DNA from: Agelas oroides | Lineage: Eukaryota; Porifera; Demospongiae; Agelasida; Agelasidae | Length of the DNA: 64,000 bases | Assembly: GCA_949130485.1 (NCBI GenBank) | Contig: OX422183.1 | Coordinates: forward strand, 27,216,316-27,280,315 | Direction: 5' to 3' | Part shown: piece after piece, positions 1-10,111 of the stretch | How positions within the stretch are numbered: position 1 is the first letter of the stretch | Layout of the letters: each line of letters begins with the position of its first letter | Made by a program: the position numbers and the translations under genes | Notes under the pieces: generated by a model | Told to the model about the DNA's origin: nothing | The model's database searches: none | The model's input: only the letters and a program-made list of their open reading frames with translations

Positions 1-628
1 GATGACTTTATTTGGAGCTCGATCTTTGAACTCCTTGTGTTCCCGACCCCCTCATAGGCACAAATACTTCCCATTGGCGAAGAACACAGCACGGAGAAGT
101 GCCTTAGGTGAGGTGATTCCAAGGATACCGTAATGCTATAATGTTTTGCGTGAACTTTACTTTGCGAATTTTGCGAGTGCTGACGGCATCGCAAAGAAAA
201 GATCGTAATAATTAAACTTGTAGGTGTGGTTAACGGACACATTGACGTCGAACCAATGAACGATAGCTGGCTGTTCCAGGAGACGCAGCGGTAATGGATG
301 TTTCCGGCCTTGTGTAGTATAACAACAGTGAAGGTGGCAGAATAAGTTCCATTGTTCTTCAGAAGCTGTTTTTTTTCAAGATAAGCACCGGTATTCGCCA
401 GTATTTCAGTCCTACTACGTAATTTCCCAGCCACAAGGACATCGGGATCGGAGCGGTTGCAACTCGCGAAGCAAACGGAGGCGTGCAGCGTGTGTTTGAT
501 ATTCACGACTATTATTGTTACTATGCGCGTGCTTGTAAAAATTGAGGGAGGGGCTAAGATAGGTACTCCTCATTTGCAAAGATAAGATTGCAAATTACTT
601 AAATTAGCCTAAGAATGGCAAAATCACA
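1..628. other. No gene seen; left part of an inverted-repeat pair
   Basis: No convincing exon in any frame. Bases 121-153 match bases 846-878 read on the opposite strand (about 30 of 33 positions, core TAATGCTAT and GTTTTGCGTG), so 121-878 may be one inverted-repeat element. Its right arm ends exactly where the Crypton-like reading frame stops. Confidence 0.45.
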
Positions 629-637
629 AAGGTTTCT

Positions 638-836
638 TAGCCTCGTACCCAGGCTCCTCCCCATGCTGAAAAGCGGGGAGAGAGCCTGGACGATCTGATC
701 ACGTGCCCTGTGACGTACTATGTGTGGTTTTATGTGTGGTTTTGGTAATCGAATTATTGCCCACGCAGTCCGTACTCAGATCGTCCAGGCTCTCTCCCCG
801 CTTTTCGGCATGGGGAGGAACCTGGGTACGAGGCTA
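638..836. mobile_element. MITE, TAGCCTCG family, 9-bp target duplication
   Basis: A 199-bp element with about 60-bp terminal inverted repeats beginning TAGCCTCGTACCCAGGCT. It is flanked by identical 9-bp copies of AAGGTTTCT at 629-637 and 837-845. A 9-bp duplication is typical of the Mutator-like (MULE) superfamily, so a MULE-derived MITE is inferred. It is nested inside the 121-878 inverted-repeat pair. Confidence 0.85.
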
Positions 837-877
837 AAGGTTTCTCACACGCAAAACATAATAGCATTACGGTACCT

Positions 878-1597
878 TTACACCAAAGCATACTTTCTCT
901 TCTTCTTTGGTGAAACCTGAGTATGCTTCACAGAGGCACCAACACCTGCTTCTCGAAGCTGTCGAGCAACAGTTCCTCGAAGACCAGCAAATACGGGATC
1001 TTTCTCGCTTAGAATGTCAACGGAAACTGGATTTTTCTCCAGTCGATAATGCTTGAGACCAGATAGCAGCATATCAATGGTCCTTGAGGGAAATAACTTG
1101 CCATCTACTGTTGTCGTCTCCTTCACAAAGAGCGATAGCCATTGATTCAACATTTCTCCATTGTTACATTCAAGTAAATGTTTAGGGTTGCCTTGCTTCT
1201 CTCGCCAATCACACCAGGATTGGAAATTGCGCATAGCCCAAATTGTGCTTTTCTCTGTGCTTTTCGGCACGAACCCCTTTGACATTGTCTTCAATTCAAA
1301 ATCTGATGTCAACTTGTTCCCAAATCTGCTAGTTACATCACTCATTGCCTTTCTCTTCTTCGCTGCTGGGACCTCGTCTCCAATCCACTCGGCCATACCA
1401 CCGTCATTGAATATGTATAGCTCCTTCGGTATATTCACTAGATCGAAATTTTCAGCACTTTTGTCCATAACCCCCCGACCAACAGACAGAAGACTAGAGA
1501 TGTCATCTTCGAAAAAATCATCACCAAGCCACGAGAAGTCCGTTTCAGGCGAGACACTACCTGCAGCCATCTCTCTACTACGACTCGAGATGTACAC
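878..1597 (-). pseudogene. Crypton-like (DUF3504/KIAA1958-type) recombinase, N-terminal part
   Basis: A 239-codon frame; a second ATG at 1570 (MAAGSV) is an alternative start. An acidic N-terminus is followed by a basic stretch (AAKKRK), then the SAM-like DNA-binding domain of Crypton-derived tyrosine recombinases: VPKSTEKSTIWAMRNF, SWCDWREKQ, MLNQWLSLFVKET, LFPSRTIDMLLSGL, and AGVGASVKHT near residue 220. The frame then shifts into SPKKKRK and stops. A short stretch in another frame resembles the next family block (FTKEEEK), after which the 121-878 repeat begins. The catalytic half with the R-H-R-Y residues is absent, so this is a truncated copy. It could be a domesticated N-terminal-only gene, but the frameshift argues against that. 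Confidence 0.75.
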
Positions 1598-1807
1598 TGT
1601 GTGAAGCCCTGAAAAACTGTTTGCATTAGCAACTACGCTGCAGATTTGACGTCAAATGCCCTAAAATTACCGTATAGGCAGAAATATTGGCGGTCCTTAA
1701 ACTCATAGAATCCTGATTTTTTTTCATGCAAGATATCATAATGGTAACTGTAGTAGGAATCACGTGCCCACTAGATATTTATTAACAAAAATTGCGCTAA
1801 CCACTTC
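1598..1807. other. Spacer with no feature seen
   Basis: AT-rich spacer between the Crypton-like fragment and the 3' end of the piggyBac gene. It contains a TTACCGTATAGGC stretch similar to the termini of the MITE at 31604-31803, but no second arm was found. Confidence 0.4.
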
Positions 1808-3632
1808 TCACCACACCCCCCAGTCAAAATGCCCAATGCTCAGTTCTGCACACCCCCTCGTAGCAGTTGATATATTTTGCACACACTTTGACTGAAATAT
1901 ACACACATGCAGTATGGTAAACACATCAGTACAATCACTATACAGTGGAACATGTGTGGTATGACATGAAGCAGGTACCAAAAAGCAAAGGAACACATTA
2001 CACTTAGGGCAATAGTTACGTCCTTCCTCCTTCCAGTAGTAGGAGAGATCTGCTTGCTGCAAACAACACATCTGCTACGTTTCGACGCTTTGTATGCAAA
2101 GTGCTTACCACTTAGGTGATTCTCAATCATTACTGACCTCCTATCTCTAACATTCTGTAAATGTTGAGGACACTCTGGACTGGATCTGAGATCCAAGAGG
2201 GGCTGCACAAGCTCTTCAGCCAGTTTGAGGCGAAAAAGTTTTGTGAATTTATTTGCGAGTCAGGATTGTTCGAATGGAAAAGTATCCACGAATTGATGAT
2301 AGTTACAGCGATCAACCTCCAAAATGCCTTTTTCCACCACTTCAGTGTACGTCTGGTGGTCATTGAATAATAACTCAGAAGTTGATCCGCTAGGTCAACC
2401 CCCCCCCATATACTTATTATAGTCTGCAATGGCAGTGGGACAGGGGGTGGGCTTTTTCTCACGTTCACCTTTTGGTCTTTTCAATACCGTGGTTGCGGAT
2501 AAGTTATGTCATTAGGTAAACATCTCTCCGATCCCGCCACCAAACAGCAATAAGTGTTTCTTACTTGCACGTTGCAAACCGGAAAGAACCAATGGCATGT
2601 GTTTAGTCTGGCTTCAGGTCACGTGGAAAGTTTTTCCTGTTTGTTCGTACAGTGCCAGTACAATAAGTTCCCAAATCAAGTAAATCAAGCAATAGAGAAG
2701 GACTCGTGTAAAAATTGTCAATGAAAAGACAGTGACCTTTCCCTTGTAATGGTTCCATGAGTTTCATGACAACTTTGTGACCAAGTGAAACCCTTTTGCC
2801 TGTCTTCTCATCACTAGCACTAGTATATACTTGGAAATCCAGAACATATCCTGAACTGGCCTCTGCACATACCCATACCTTTATTCCAAATCTGGTCGGT
2901 TTCTTAGGAATAAACTGAAGAAAAGAGATGCGACACCGAGTGCTGATCATCATTTCATCAATACTGATGTTGCGTGATGGTTGGTAATATTTTGGGAAAA
3001 CTGCTGCAAGGTGATCGATAAGGGGATGAACCTTGTAAAGAATGTTATACCCCTCTTCACCTTTTTTTTTGCTTAGCTGAATCAACCAAATGTAAATAGC
3101 GGAGAATCTTGAAAAAGCGATCCCTACTCATGATTGAGGGGAACCACAGAGTGGCCAATATTTCACCTGTTGACCAGTAATCCCGTACTTGCGGGAGGTG
3201 CAACATTCCCATTGCAATATTGAGGCCAATGAAAGCTTGTAATTCTTCTGTGTAGAGTTGCAGGCTCACACCTTTCTGACTTGCAAATAGCTTGGTTTGC
3301 TGGACAATTGCCTCCACGATCACAGTTGTCAGCAAAAGCTGAAACACTTGAAGAGGAGTTTTAGCTTCCTTAGTGCGTGGAATTGGGCCACATGGATAGT
3401 TAAAAGATGGGAGCTGCCGTGGTAGTGGTTGGTCCTCAGTAGAGGTAAGTATGTCGCCAACTGACCAGTCCAGTGTATCCTGTTCATCACCACTGTCCCT
3501 GCAATGTGCATACAGCAAGTAAAATCATTCGCTGTTATGAATATAAGTATTAGAAGTATTTGTATCCTTGTTGCATTACAATATACTAATTGGAAGTAAG
3601 CGTGAGATTCTTTCTTGTGGGATGGGTAAAAT

Positions 3633-3707
3633 TAGCCTTGTTCCCAGGCTCTCCCCCTCCGTTTTTATTTTTCGTCGGGGCGAGGGGAGAGCCTGGGAAC
3701 GAGGCTA
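3633..3707. mobile_element. 75-bp MITE, TAGCCTCG family
   Basis: A near-palindromic 75-bp element, TAGCCTTGTTCCCAGGCT at one end and its complement at the other. It is flanked by identical 9-bp copies of GGGTAAAAT (3624-3632 and 3708-3716). Same family as 638-836, much shorter. It sits in the upstream intron of the piggyBac gene. Confidence 0.85.
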
Positions 3708-3869
3708 GGGTAAAATAGTCAAAGTGGTAAAGTCTGTGTGGAATGCTATGAATTGAGGTGTAGGTATTCAATTTGGTACGCATAAAACACAAGCTACAGT
3801 TTCTGTGGCCTAGTCGTATAATTGCATCATCACTTCAAACGCACCCAGTGGACTTCGGACTATCGCTTC

Positions 3870-4130
3870 CACCTTGCTGATTTTGTCCACGTCCACATCC
3901 ACGACCACGACCATGTCCACGTCCACGACCACGACCACGACCACGACCATGTCCATGACCAGACCACGGATGGGTGTACTTTCACTACTATGGCCACCTT
4001 GTTCACCTTGTACATCTCAGGCCATGACCACGACTGCGAACACGACCACGACTATGACCACGGCCACGACTATGAACACGAGCACAACTACGACCATGGC
4101 TACTCCTGCTCTTACTGCCTTGACCATGAA
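3870..4130. repeat. CCACGA hexamer minisatellite (Arg-Gly coding on the minus strand)
   Basis: Imperfect 6-bp repeats CCACGA and CCATGT. On the plus strand they open His-Asp and Thr-rich frames that look artefactual. On the minus strand they read as Gly-Arg-Gly-His/Ser-Arg runs between the acidic N-terminal exons and the piggyBac core, the place where many piggyBac proteins have an RG-rich linker. Coding use is inferred from position only. Confidence 0.6.
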
Positions 4131-4524
4131 TCGGGTCCTCCACTTTCCTCCTTTAGCAGGTACTTCATCATCAGAAGACTCGGATGTTGATGTACAACCA
4201 ATACTCCCACCACATCTAGGTATTGAACTTATTTCAGAAGCAGCATTGGAGTCCTTGCCTTCACCTGAAGAGTACAGGATATTGTCACTCTGTGCTCTGG
4301 GTCTGTAATGGTTAGCTTGGCAGTACATGTGCTAGCATGCTTAGCTCCTATGCAGAAAATGAAAAGGGATGTGTGTGAGAACTTATGTCATGCACAAATC
4401 GAGGAATTTTGAGCATGCTTCAATACAGGAAATCAAAGCATGCTTGCATCCACCTATACAACTTTGTTTTCAAATCCGATAGAGAGAGGGAAGGGAGGAG
4501 GGGAGAGGTGTGAGGAGGGAGGGG

Positions 4525-4848
4525 TAGCCTCAAACCCAGGCTTTCTGTTCCAAATTGGAGAAAATTGGATGATTTTGCATGTGATATGGTGGCACAGTGA
4601 TATCACAAGTCCTGGAAAAAAAATGGTACCACCACCACAGAATGCTTGTCATCGTTATTGTTAGTGTGTGAGTTGGAGAACCGCAAGATAAAGATGACCT
4701 GCCATCCAGAAGGCCACAGAGCTACCAAAGCTCCCAGGTGATGTCACGGTACCACCATATTATATGTGAAATATCCCAGGCTTTCCTTTTGAGTTTTGTC
4801 AAAAGCTGTGAAATAAAATCCAGAACAGAAAGCCTGGGTTCAAGGCTA
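4525..4848. mobile_element. TAGCCTCA-type MITE, 324 bp
   Basis: Inverted repeats of about 25 bp at both ends (TAGCCTCAAACCCAGGCT at left, AGCCTGGGTTCAAGGCTA at right). It is related to the TAGCCTCG family. I could not define a clean target duplication because both flanks are purine-rich GGAGG repeats. The interior holds nothing recognisable. Confidence 0.65.
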
Positions 4849-5352
4849 AGAGAGGAATGAGGAGGGAGACAGAAGGGGAGGAGGGGGATACAAGAGAAAG
4901 TTGCCTTATACCTTCAACAGTAAGAAGCTCGTTATCTAGCAACAAAAGAGAGCTTCTTTCAGCTGGATCACGTGCTGCATATGCCTTAGATGAAAACATT
5001 CCACGGGAGCAGGTGTACACTCTTTCTAATACCATCTCCAACATCTCCGCATCCTCTTCTCCGGACGAGGACAGAGATTCAGGCTCACAATCTCATAGAA
5101 GCTTTCATCTGAACTCTCGAGTGATTGTTCATCATCCTCCAATTGTTCCTCTGTTTCTGCAAATGAAACTTTCTTTTCTATAGTGACCTGGCTGGTACTT
5201 GGCTTCAGCAGAGCAGACACCGTTTGAGTGGGAGCAAATGTAGATAGGGGTTGTGGGCCCAGAGCAGATCGGGCTTGGGTACCAAGTTTCGGCAGGGATT
5301 CCGGTGCCTTTTCAGAACGTGAGACAACAGACATCTTCAAAATAGCAAGCAA

Positions 5353-5633
5353 GAATCAGCTTGAAAAATATAACTTCGACTATTATCTTGTTTTGCACCG
5401 ACTTGTCCACAGAACACGCGCACAATGCACAGACCTGTTACAACTTGTTCACTGAGCTGAGCACGAGGTCAAGGTCAATTGGTGCATTGCGCATGCGTAC
5501 TATGACGCTCTCTAAATAGGATGCTATAACCTTAGATGATGGAGAAACGGTTGAGGTGTACATTCGAGCTCAAGATACAATGCATTGATGCAAGGGCTAG
5601 TTTTACCCCCTGTAGGATTCTGTGAGTTTTAAT
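5353..5633. other. Spacer with no feature seen
   Basis: Upstream of the predicted piggyBac start. No TATA box, exon or repeat could be supported. Confidence 0.4.
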
Positions 5634-5998
5634 TAAATTTGGCGGTTTGGCCCCAAACCGAGCGTAAAAAATACTGACGGAATTTAAATTTGGCGGTGGC
5701 GCTTCGCAGCGTATTAAAACATTGCACGTGCACGCGCATTTATCAGGAGAGTTGCCATCCTCTCGTTTGAGGTACTTGAACTAAGCCGTGAGTTCGCAGA
5801 TTTACAAGAAACATAACTGGCAGTGTGCTATCGCCGAGCTAGCTATATGTACAGCTCACATAGAGGGGCGCTGGGTGGAGCCAAGAGTGCTACTGCATGC
5901 ATTACGTCATTATGCGTTGCAGGCGAAAATAATATTGGCGGATTTTAATTTGGCGGTTTCAATCCAGACCGCCAAACCGCCAAATTTAATTCCCCGTC
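5634..5998. mobile_element. TTTGGCGGTTTGG inverted-repeat MITE
   Basis: AAATTTGGCGGTTTGG at 5636-5651 is mirrored by CCAAACCGCCAAATTT at 5975-5990. Extra internal copies of TTGGCGG lie at 5690 and 5936-5955. About 360 bp, non-coding. The outer ends and target duplication are uncertain. Confidence 0.6.
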
Positions 5999-6088
5999 AA
6001 ATTTTCCGGCTATACTGTAGTTTACATTGGCAACCAAATTGGAAATATGAAGTCACACATAGTTTACATTAGCAACCAGTCATGCTAC

Positions 6089-6150
6089 AAATTAGTTATT
6101 ACACAGTTGCGAGTGCCAGATATGGCACTCACAGCTGTGTAATAACTAAT
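6089..6150. repeat. Near-perfect hairpin
   Basis: TTAGTTATTACACAG and CTGTGTAATAACTAA form the outer stem. GAGTGCCA and TGGCACTC continue it inward, with a loop of only a few bases. Probably a tiny inverted-repeat element. No transcript evidence. Confidence 0.6.
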
Positions 6151-6582
6151 ACATGTTGGGCCACGTATGTGGCCTTCCATGTAGGGTAAGTAGCAATTAT
6201 TGGGCCATGTATGTGGTCTCCTGTGTGCAATGAGTTAATTGGTGAGCCACAATTGAAATATACTGGGGAGAAACCTGGGAATGATGCTTTGAATTCGTAC
6301 ACGTGAAGCTAATGACTACCTTTCTTTACATGTGCATTATATCATGGCGTACGGTAGTACGCCATATGTAGGGATGACCCCGAAAAAAAATGGCCGCCAC
6401 ATTAAAGTGCACAAATAGCACGCTCGAAATGTCTTCGTTAGATTAGTCAAAGGCCTGTATGAGCCATATCAGGCATTATCGAGTGTTTTCATGAGCAAAG
6501 AGACTGTTAAGTTTGCTGGAAAGCATCGCTAAGCACCAGACCGGCAAGTCGCCAAAACGGACAAATCGTCTATCTTCTGACT
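6151..6582. other. Spacer with no feature seen
   Basis: Contains two diverged copies of GGGCCA(C/T)GTATGTGG about 40 bp apart (6159 and 6201). No exon was recognised. Confidence 0.35.
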
Positions 6583-6620
6583 TTCTTTCTTCTTCTTCTT
6601 CTTCTTCTTCTTCTTCTTCT
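6583..6620. repeat. (TTC)n microsatellite
   Basis: An uninterrupted run of about 12 TTC/TCT triplets. It opens a poly-Ser frame that I do not regard as a gene. Confidence 0.9.
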
Positions 6621-6955
6621 GCCTCTCACCGCGATAGCACGATAACGGCTGGAGCTTTTACAACGATTCAAACGCAAAACAACAGGATAAATCACTAGGT
6701 ATTGCACCTGCCACTTATCGGTCTAAAAGAAAGAACTCAAACTTGTTGGCAATTCTCAGGTAATCTCACACTTACGCTAGCTGCTACACGCCATTTTGCT
6801 CGAATTAAATATTACTCATAATTACGTCACCAGGGTTCAACTGAGCACGTGGTTCAGTACTTCGTAGAGAAGGTGAGAATTGAGCGTTGCAGTTTGCAAA
6901 TTTGATTTCGTGGGTCAGTTGACGTAGTTGTGCTGCACTTTACATCGAACGCAAT

Positions 6956-7507
6956 ATGCTGTCCGCAAGAAACGAGCGAAGTACAAGCAGAACTACCTGC
7001 GAAACAAAGGGGGAAAAAACGCAAGCGTCCCGTAATAATTACTGGAAGGACCCGGAGAAACACAGGGCATCTTCCCGGGCGTCCTCCCATGCCTGTTATT
7101 GGAAGGACCCTGAGACGAAAAGGGCGTCCTCCCATGCCTGTTATTGGAAGGACCCTGAGACGAAAAGGGTGTCCTCCCATGCCTGTTATTGGAAGGACCC
7201 TGAGACGAAAAGGGCGTCCTCCCATACCCGTTATTGGGAGGACGTCCCTGAGACCAAAAGGGCATCTTCCAGGGCATCCTCCCATACCCGTTATTGGGAG
7301 GACCCTGAGAAAGGAAGGGCAGCTTCCCGCGTATCCTCTCATACCTGCTATTGGGAGGACCCTGAGAAAGGAAGGGCAGCTTCCCGCGTATCCTCCCATA
7401 GTAGTTATTGGAGGAACCCTGACAAAAAAAGGGCAGCAGCTCGTATGACTAATTTGAAGGCTGCAAAAGCCAAGCTCAAGTGGTATAGACGGTACTATGC
7501 CAGCTAG
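6956..7507 (+). CDS. YW-DPE-KR tandem-repeat protein, 183 aa
   Basis: An ATG-initiated frame with no intron needed, ending at a stop at 7505-7507. Residues 28-165 are about eight tandem units of 15 or 19 residues, consensus YWKDPETKRASSHAC. Longer units insert an extra SRAS. The ends are basic, with a C-terminus of KAAKAKLKWYRRYY. Similar Lys/Arg-rich PEK repeats occur, from memory, in multicopy proteins of sponges and cnidarians, some next to mobile elements; function unknown. The charge pattern suggests a nucleic-acid-binding coiled or helical repeat. Both other plus frames and the minus strand are also open here because of the periodic composition. I prefer this frame because its repeats are the best conserved at protein level. 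It lacks homology proof and might be a fragment. Confidence 0.5.
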   Translation: MLSARNERSTSRTTCETKGEKTQASRNNYWKDPEKHRASSRASSHACYWKDPETKRASSHACYWKDPETKRVSSHACYWKDPETKRASSHTRYWEDVPETKRASSRASSHTRYWEDPEKGRAASRVSSHTCYWEDPEKGRAASRVSSHSSYWRNPDKKRAAARMTNLKAAKAKLKWYRRYYAS

Positions 7508-8037
7508 TGTTTTAACCATCAAGTACTTCATATGACTTAGAACACTAGCTACTGATATTCAATTTCAAGTTTTATTGTCAACTTTCACATTTCAAATTTG
7601 CTTGTTATAGTCATTTACATGCATATAGTACACATACAATGTTTACTGCGAGTTGATGGTAGCACTTTGGCTGGTGTCTTCTTAACATCCTCCTTTTGTG
7701 TTGTCCCTGAGTCTTCATATTCCTCCAACGAAGCAAGTGGCAGCCTATTGGTAGCTTGGTATACTCAAACTCTAGTAGCACCGAGTCAACAGTGCATGGC
7801 TTCATTCCAAACTTCTGCACTAGAGGTGGCCACAGAACTGGCGGTTGTTCAGCTCCACAGACCCCTATGCGTTCGTTTCAAACCGATTTAGACTATAGCT
7901 ACTCACCATCAAACAGTTCTGTAATGAGGTCTTACGACTCAATACTCTGGTGACAGTCTATGGAGAGTTTTTCGGTGAACCCATTAGTAGTCACGTGAAA
8001 TGAGCACAGGATTTATAAGCTTGCATGCAAAGCCTTA
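7508..8037. other. Spacer with no feature seen
   Basis: Short overlapping frames on both strands (7598-7953), none with recognisable similarity or a clear splice structure. Confidence 0.4.
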
Positions 8038-8551
8038 TTAACCCTTTAAACCCTATAGTACACTTTTGATAACGTCATACTGCGCACTGCGCAGAAAAGA
8101 TAGTCTCTGCGCGCTGGCGCGCAGGTTCTGCGTCAGCAGAAAGGGTGGGACAGGGGGAGGTGGGTGGGGTCACCCGCAGGGTGCTGTGCACATGGCAGCT
8201 GCTAGGCTTGGCTGCAAAAGGACCGTGGTTGGCACCGGGTGGGCCAACTCTTGGCCTGGCTGCATGAGCAGGCTTAGAAAATGCTACTCTCACCTTTCAG
8301 GGGGTTGATTTCTGGCAGGGAAGGCTTCTTGGGCTCTAAGCGGGTGTTTGCCAATCGAGAGTGCTGACCATTGCATGCTTGTTAATGAGGGGGCGTGGTT
8401 AAGGTCACGTGTCTGCTTGCTAAGGCTGGAAGTGGAGTTGGGCTCAGTTTTGGAGTCAGAGCTTTGACACAAATGGAGATACGGTGCGTTAAAGGCATGT
8501 TTAGGCTAAAACTAATCTCCAGTGAAATAAATTCAGTGTTTAAAGGGCTAA
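8038..8551. mobile_element. TTAACCCTTT MITE, copy A (piggyBac-like)
   Basis: Starts TTAACCCTTTAAAC and ends GTTTAAAGGGCTAA, that is inverted repeats of about 14 bp with one terminal base changed. TTAA target sites and CCC termini are characteristic of piggyBac elements. No transposase frame inside; non-autonomous. Confidence 0.65.
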
Positions 8552-8782
8552 ACTCATCTGCTTTTCACTTGGTTTTTATGAGGCTTTGCTTGGACTGTAC
8601 TTCTAAACCCCCCGAAGTTTGATGTTTGGATTGACGATTTCACTTCAAAGCGTTTGAATTTATGACAATTCTTAGCTCTTTCTACTATCATACTGTACAC
8701 ACCATGCATCTTCCCCTCGGCCTACCCTCCCATGTCACTTCTCTCTTACCATCCCTAAACCAAAAAAAAAAACAAAGCAAAC
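8552..8782. other. Spacer with no feature seen
   Basis: Ends in an A-rich run next to the 8783-9855 element. No exon was recognised. Confidence 0.4.
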
Positions 8783-9855
8783 AAGTCACAAAAAAGTTTT
8801 CTCAATGAAAACAAGCACATGTAGGGATGGAACCCTCAAAAACCAACCAAACAAGATAGGAACAACACCACAATACTTTTACACCATCCCTACATCTTGT
8901 GCCATTTTGCCAACCACGTACACCACAAAAACCTTCAAATGTAAGTTTTTAGGGTTTGTGCTTTTAGTTTAGTTATAGTTAGTTTTTATTTAGAAAATAC
9001 TTTTGGTTTAGTTTAGTTCTAGTTTCCCGGTTTTACAAAATTTTTAGTTAGTTATAGTTTCAACCACTGAAACTCTAAAACCCCTTACTAAAAGGTATTT
9101 AGTTACACGTATTGTTGAAAACAGGCTGTATTCTGTTTTAGTACAGTTACGGTTTCTTCTTGTACGTCCTTGGACGTTTTAGTTACAGCCCCCAAGTTAG
9201 CAAGAAATTTAAGTTGCACTTTTGGTTAACTAAATTTTAAAAAGGCCATACTAAAATATATTTAGTTAAAGTTATAGTTAACTAAAACAACACTGCACAC
9301 CAGCTACACCCACAAACCAACAAACAACCTTTCTCCCTACAACTAGCTACCTACCCCACAAACCCTTCAAACACACCACCATGTCGTTAACTACGGACCG
9401 ACCCAGTACTGCTCACACCACAGCCTTCACTTACAAGACAACCCTTACCTGCCATGCCCAGCAGCTACAAAAGCCCACAACATACGCAACCCACTCCAAC
9501 ATGCCACACAGACTAAGCACTGATCTTGCACCCCACAGCTTGTACATATTAAACTAGCTAACCATGCCTGCCACACTCAACCGTAACAAAGTTACAGCCA
9601 CCCACAACACAACGCACTCTCCATACACAACAACGTGCACTACACACCCCGTACTGCTCGTTCCACAGGCTTCCATGCCCAAGACAACCCTTCTGTGCAC
9701 ACAAGTAACAAACACAATGCATAGTCGGCAAAATGGCACAAGATGTAGGGATGGTGTAAAAGTATTGTGGTGTTGTTCCTATCTTGTTTGGTTGGTTTTT
9801 GAGGGTTCCATCCCTACATGTGCTTGTTTTCATTGAGAAAACTTTTTTGTGACTT
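8783..9855. mobile_element. 1.07-kb element with 129-bp inverted repeats
   Basis: Arms 8783-8911 and 9727-9855 are near-perfect inverted repeats, ending AAGTCACAAAAAAG outside and TTGTGCCATTTTGCC inside. The centre is A/C-rich with TTAGTTATAGTT repeats and no plausible protein. No clear target duplication. It ends 46 bp upstream of the first recognised HTT exon. A degenerate relative seems to lie at 59312-60405. Confidence 0.8.
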
Positions 9856-9901
9856 TATATTATAGTCTGATTAACTGGTTAATCAACTTTATGTTTCCCA
9901 G

Positions 9902-10111
9902 GGTTTGGAGACTCCCTGTGATCTCTACTTTGAAAGTGAAGACTTGACTCTTTCCTTTGCTCCTGATGGCAAGGACAAAGGTCATGTTGTTGCCCATCCG
10001 GCACCTGATGAAATGGAACCACCTGCTCCTACTCGCCCACCAGCTATCACTGGAGATGCATGTCTGGCTACACCAGCTGGTCCTTCTAACCCTCTCGGCA
10101 ATATCATCCAT
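9902..10111 (+). CDS. HTT: HTT exon 1 of window (disordered segment)
   Basis: Acceptor TTTCCCAG, donor GTATGT, 70 codons, phase 0 at both ends. Pro- and acid-rich ([13 protein letters not shown]), then PLGNIIHY at the junction to the next exon. That corresponds to the loop before the HEAT block near human 650. Assignment rests on position and the downstream exons more than on its own similarity. An extra small exon before the next one cannot be excluded. Confidence 0.72.

Larger units (their letters stand above)
1808..5352 (-). pseudogene. piggyBac transposase gene (PGBD-like), intron-bearing, decayed
   Basis: The core of the DDE_Tnp_1_7 family is spread over three frames, reading leftward. 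At 3518-3057: LQVFQLLLTTVIVEAIV and GLNIAMGMLHLPQVRDYW. At 3085-2603: ISIDEMMISTRCRISFLQ, the RFGIKVW block, LFIDNFYTSPSLL. At 2468-2130: the family signature GVDLADQLLSYY. A cysteine-rich C-terminal finger (RCVVCSKQ, NYCPKCNVFLC) lies at 2100-1960 in two frames. Frames switch near a T10 run at 3061, between 2603 and 2468, near 2200 and again inside the finger, so the gene looks dead unless some shifts are assembly errors. An intron acceptor (ATTGCAG) precedes the core at about 3500. Upstream exons on the same strand encode an acidic, Ser-rich N-terminus (5334-5110, start MSVVSRSEK, possible donor GTGAGC; and 4328-4140). The Arg-Gly minisatellite lies between these exons and the core. Exon boundaries are approximate. 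Confidence 0.8.

Noticed and set aside
3822..4308. Plus-strand His-Asp-rich and Thr-rich frames
   Set aside because: Created by the CCACGA hexamer minisatellite. The minus strand gives an Arg-Gly linker that fits the flanking piggyBac exons.
6513..6698. Short plus frame with a poly-Ser run
   Set aside because: The Ser run is only a TTC microsatellite; no other supporting similarity or splice site.
6854..7531. 225-codon minus-strand frame with RVLPITGMGG repeats
   Set aside because: Antisense to the YW-DPE-KR repeats. Its periodicity follows automatically from the repeat, and the units are less conserved as protein.
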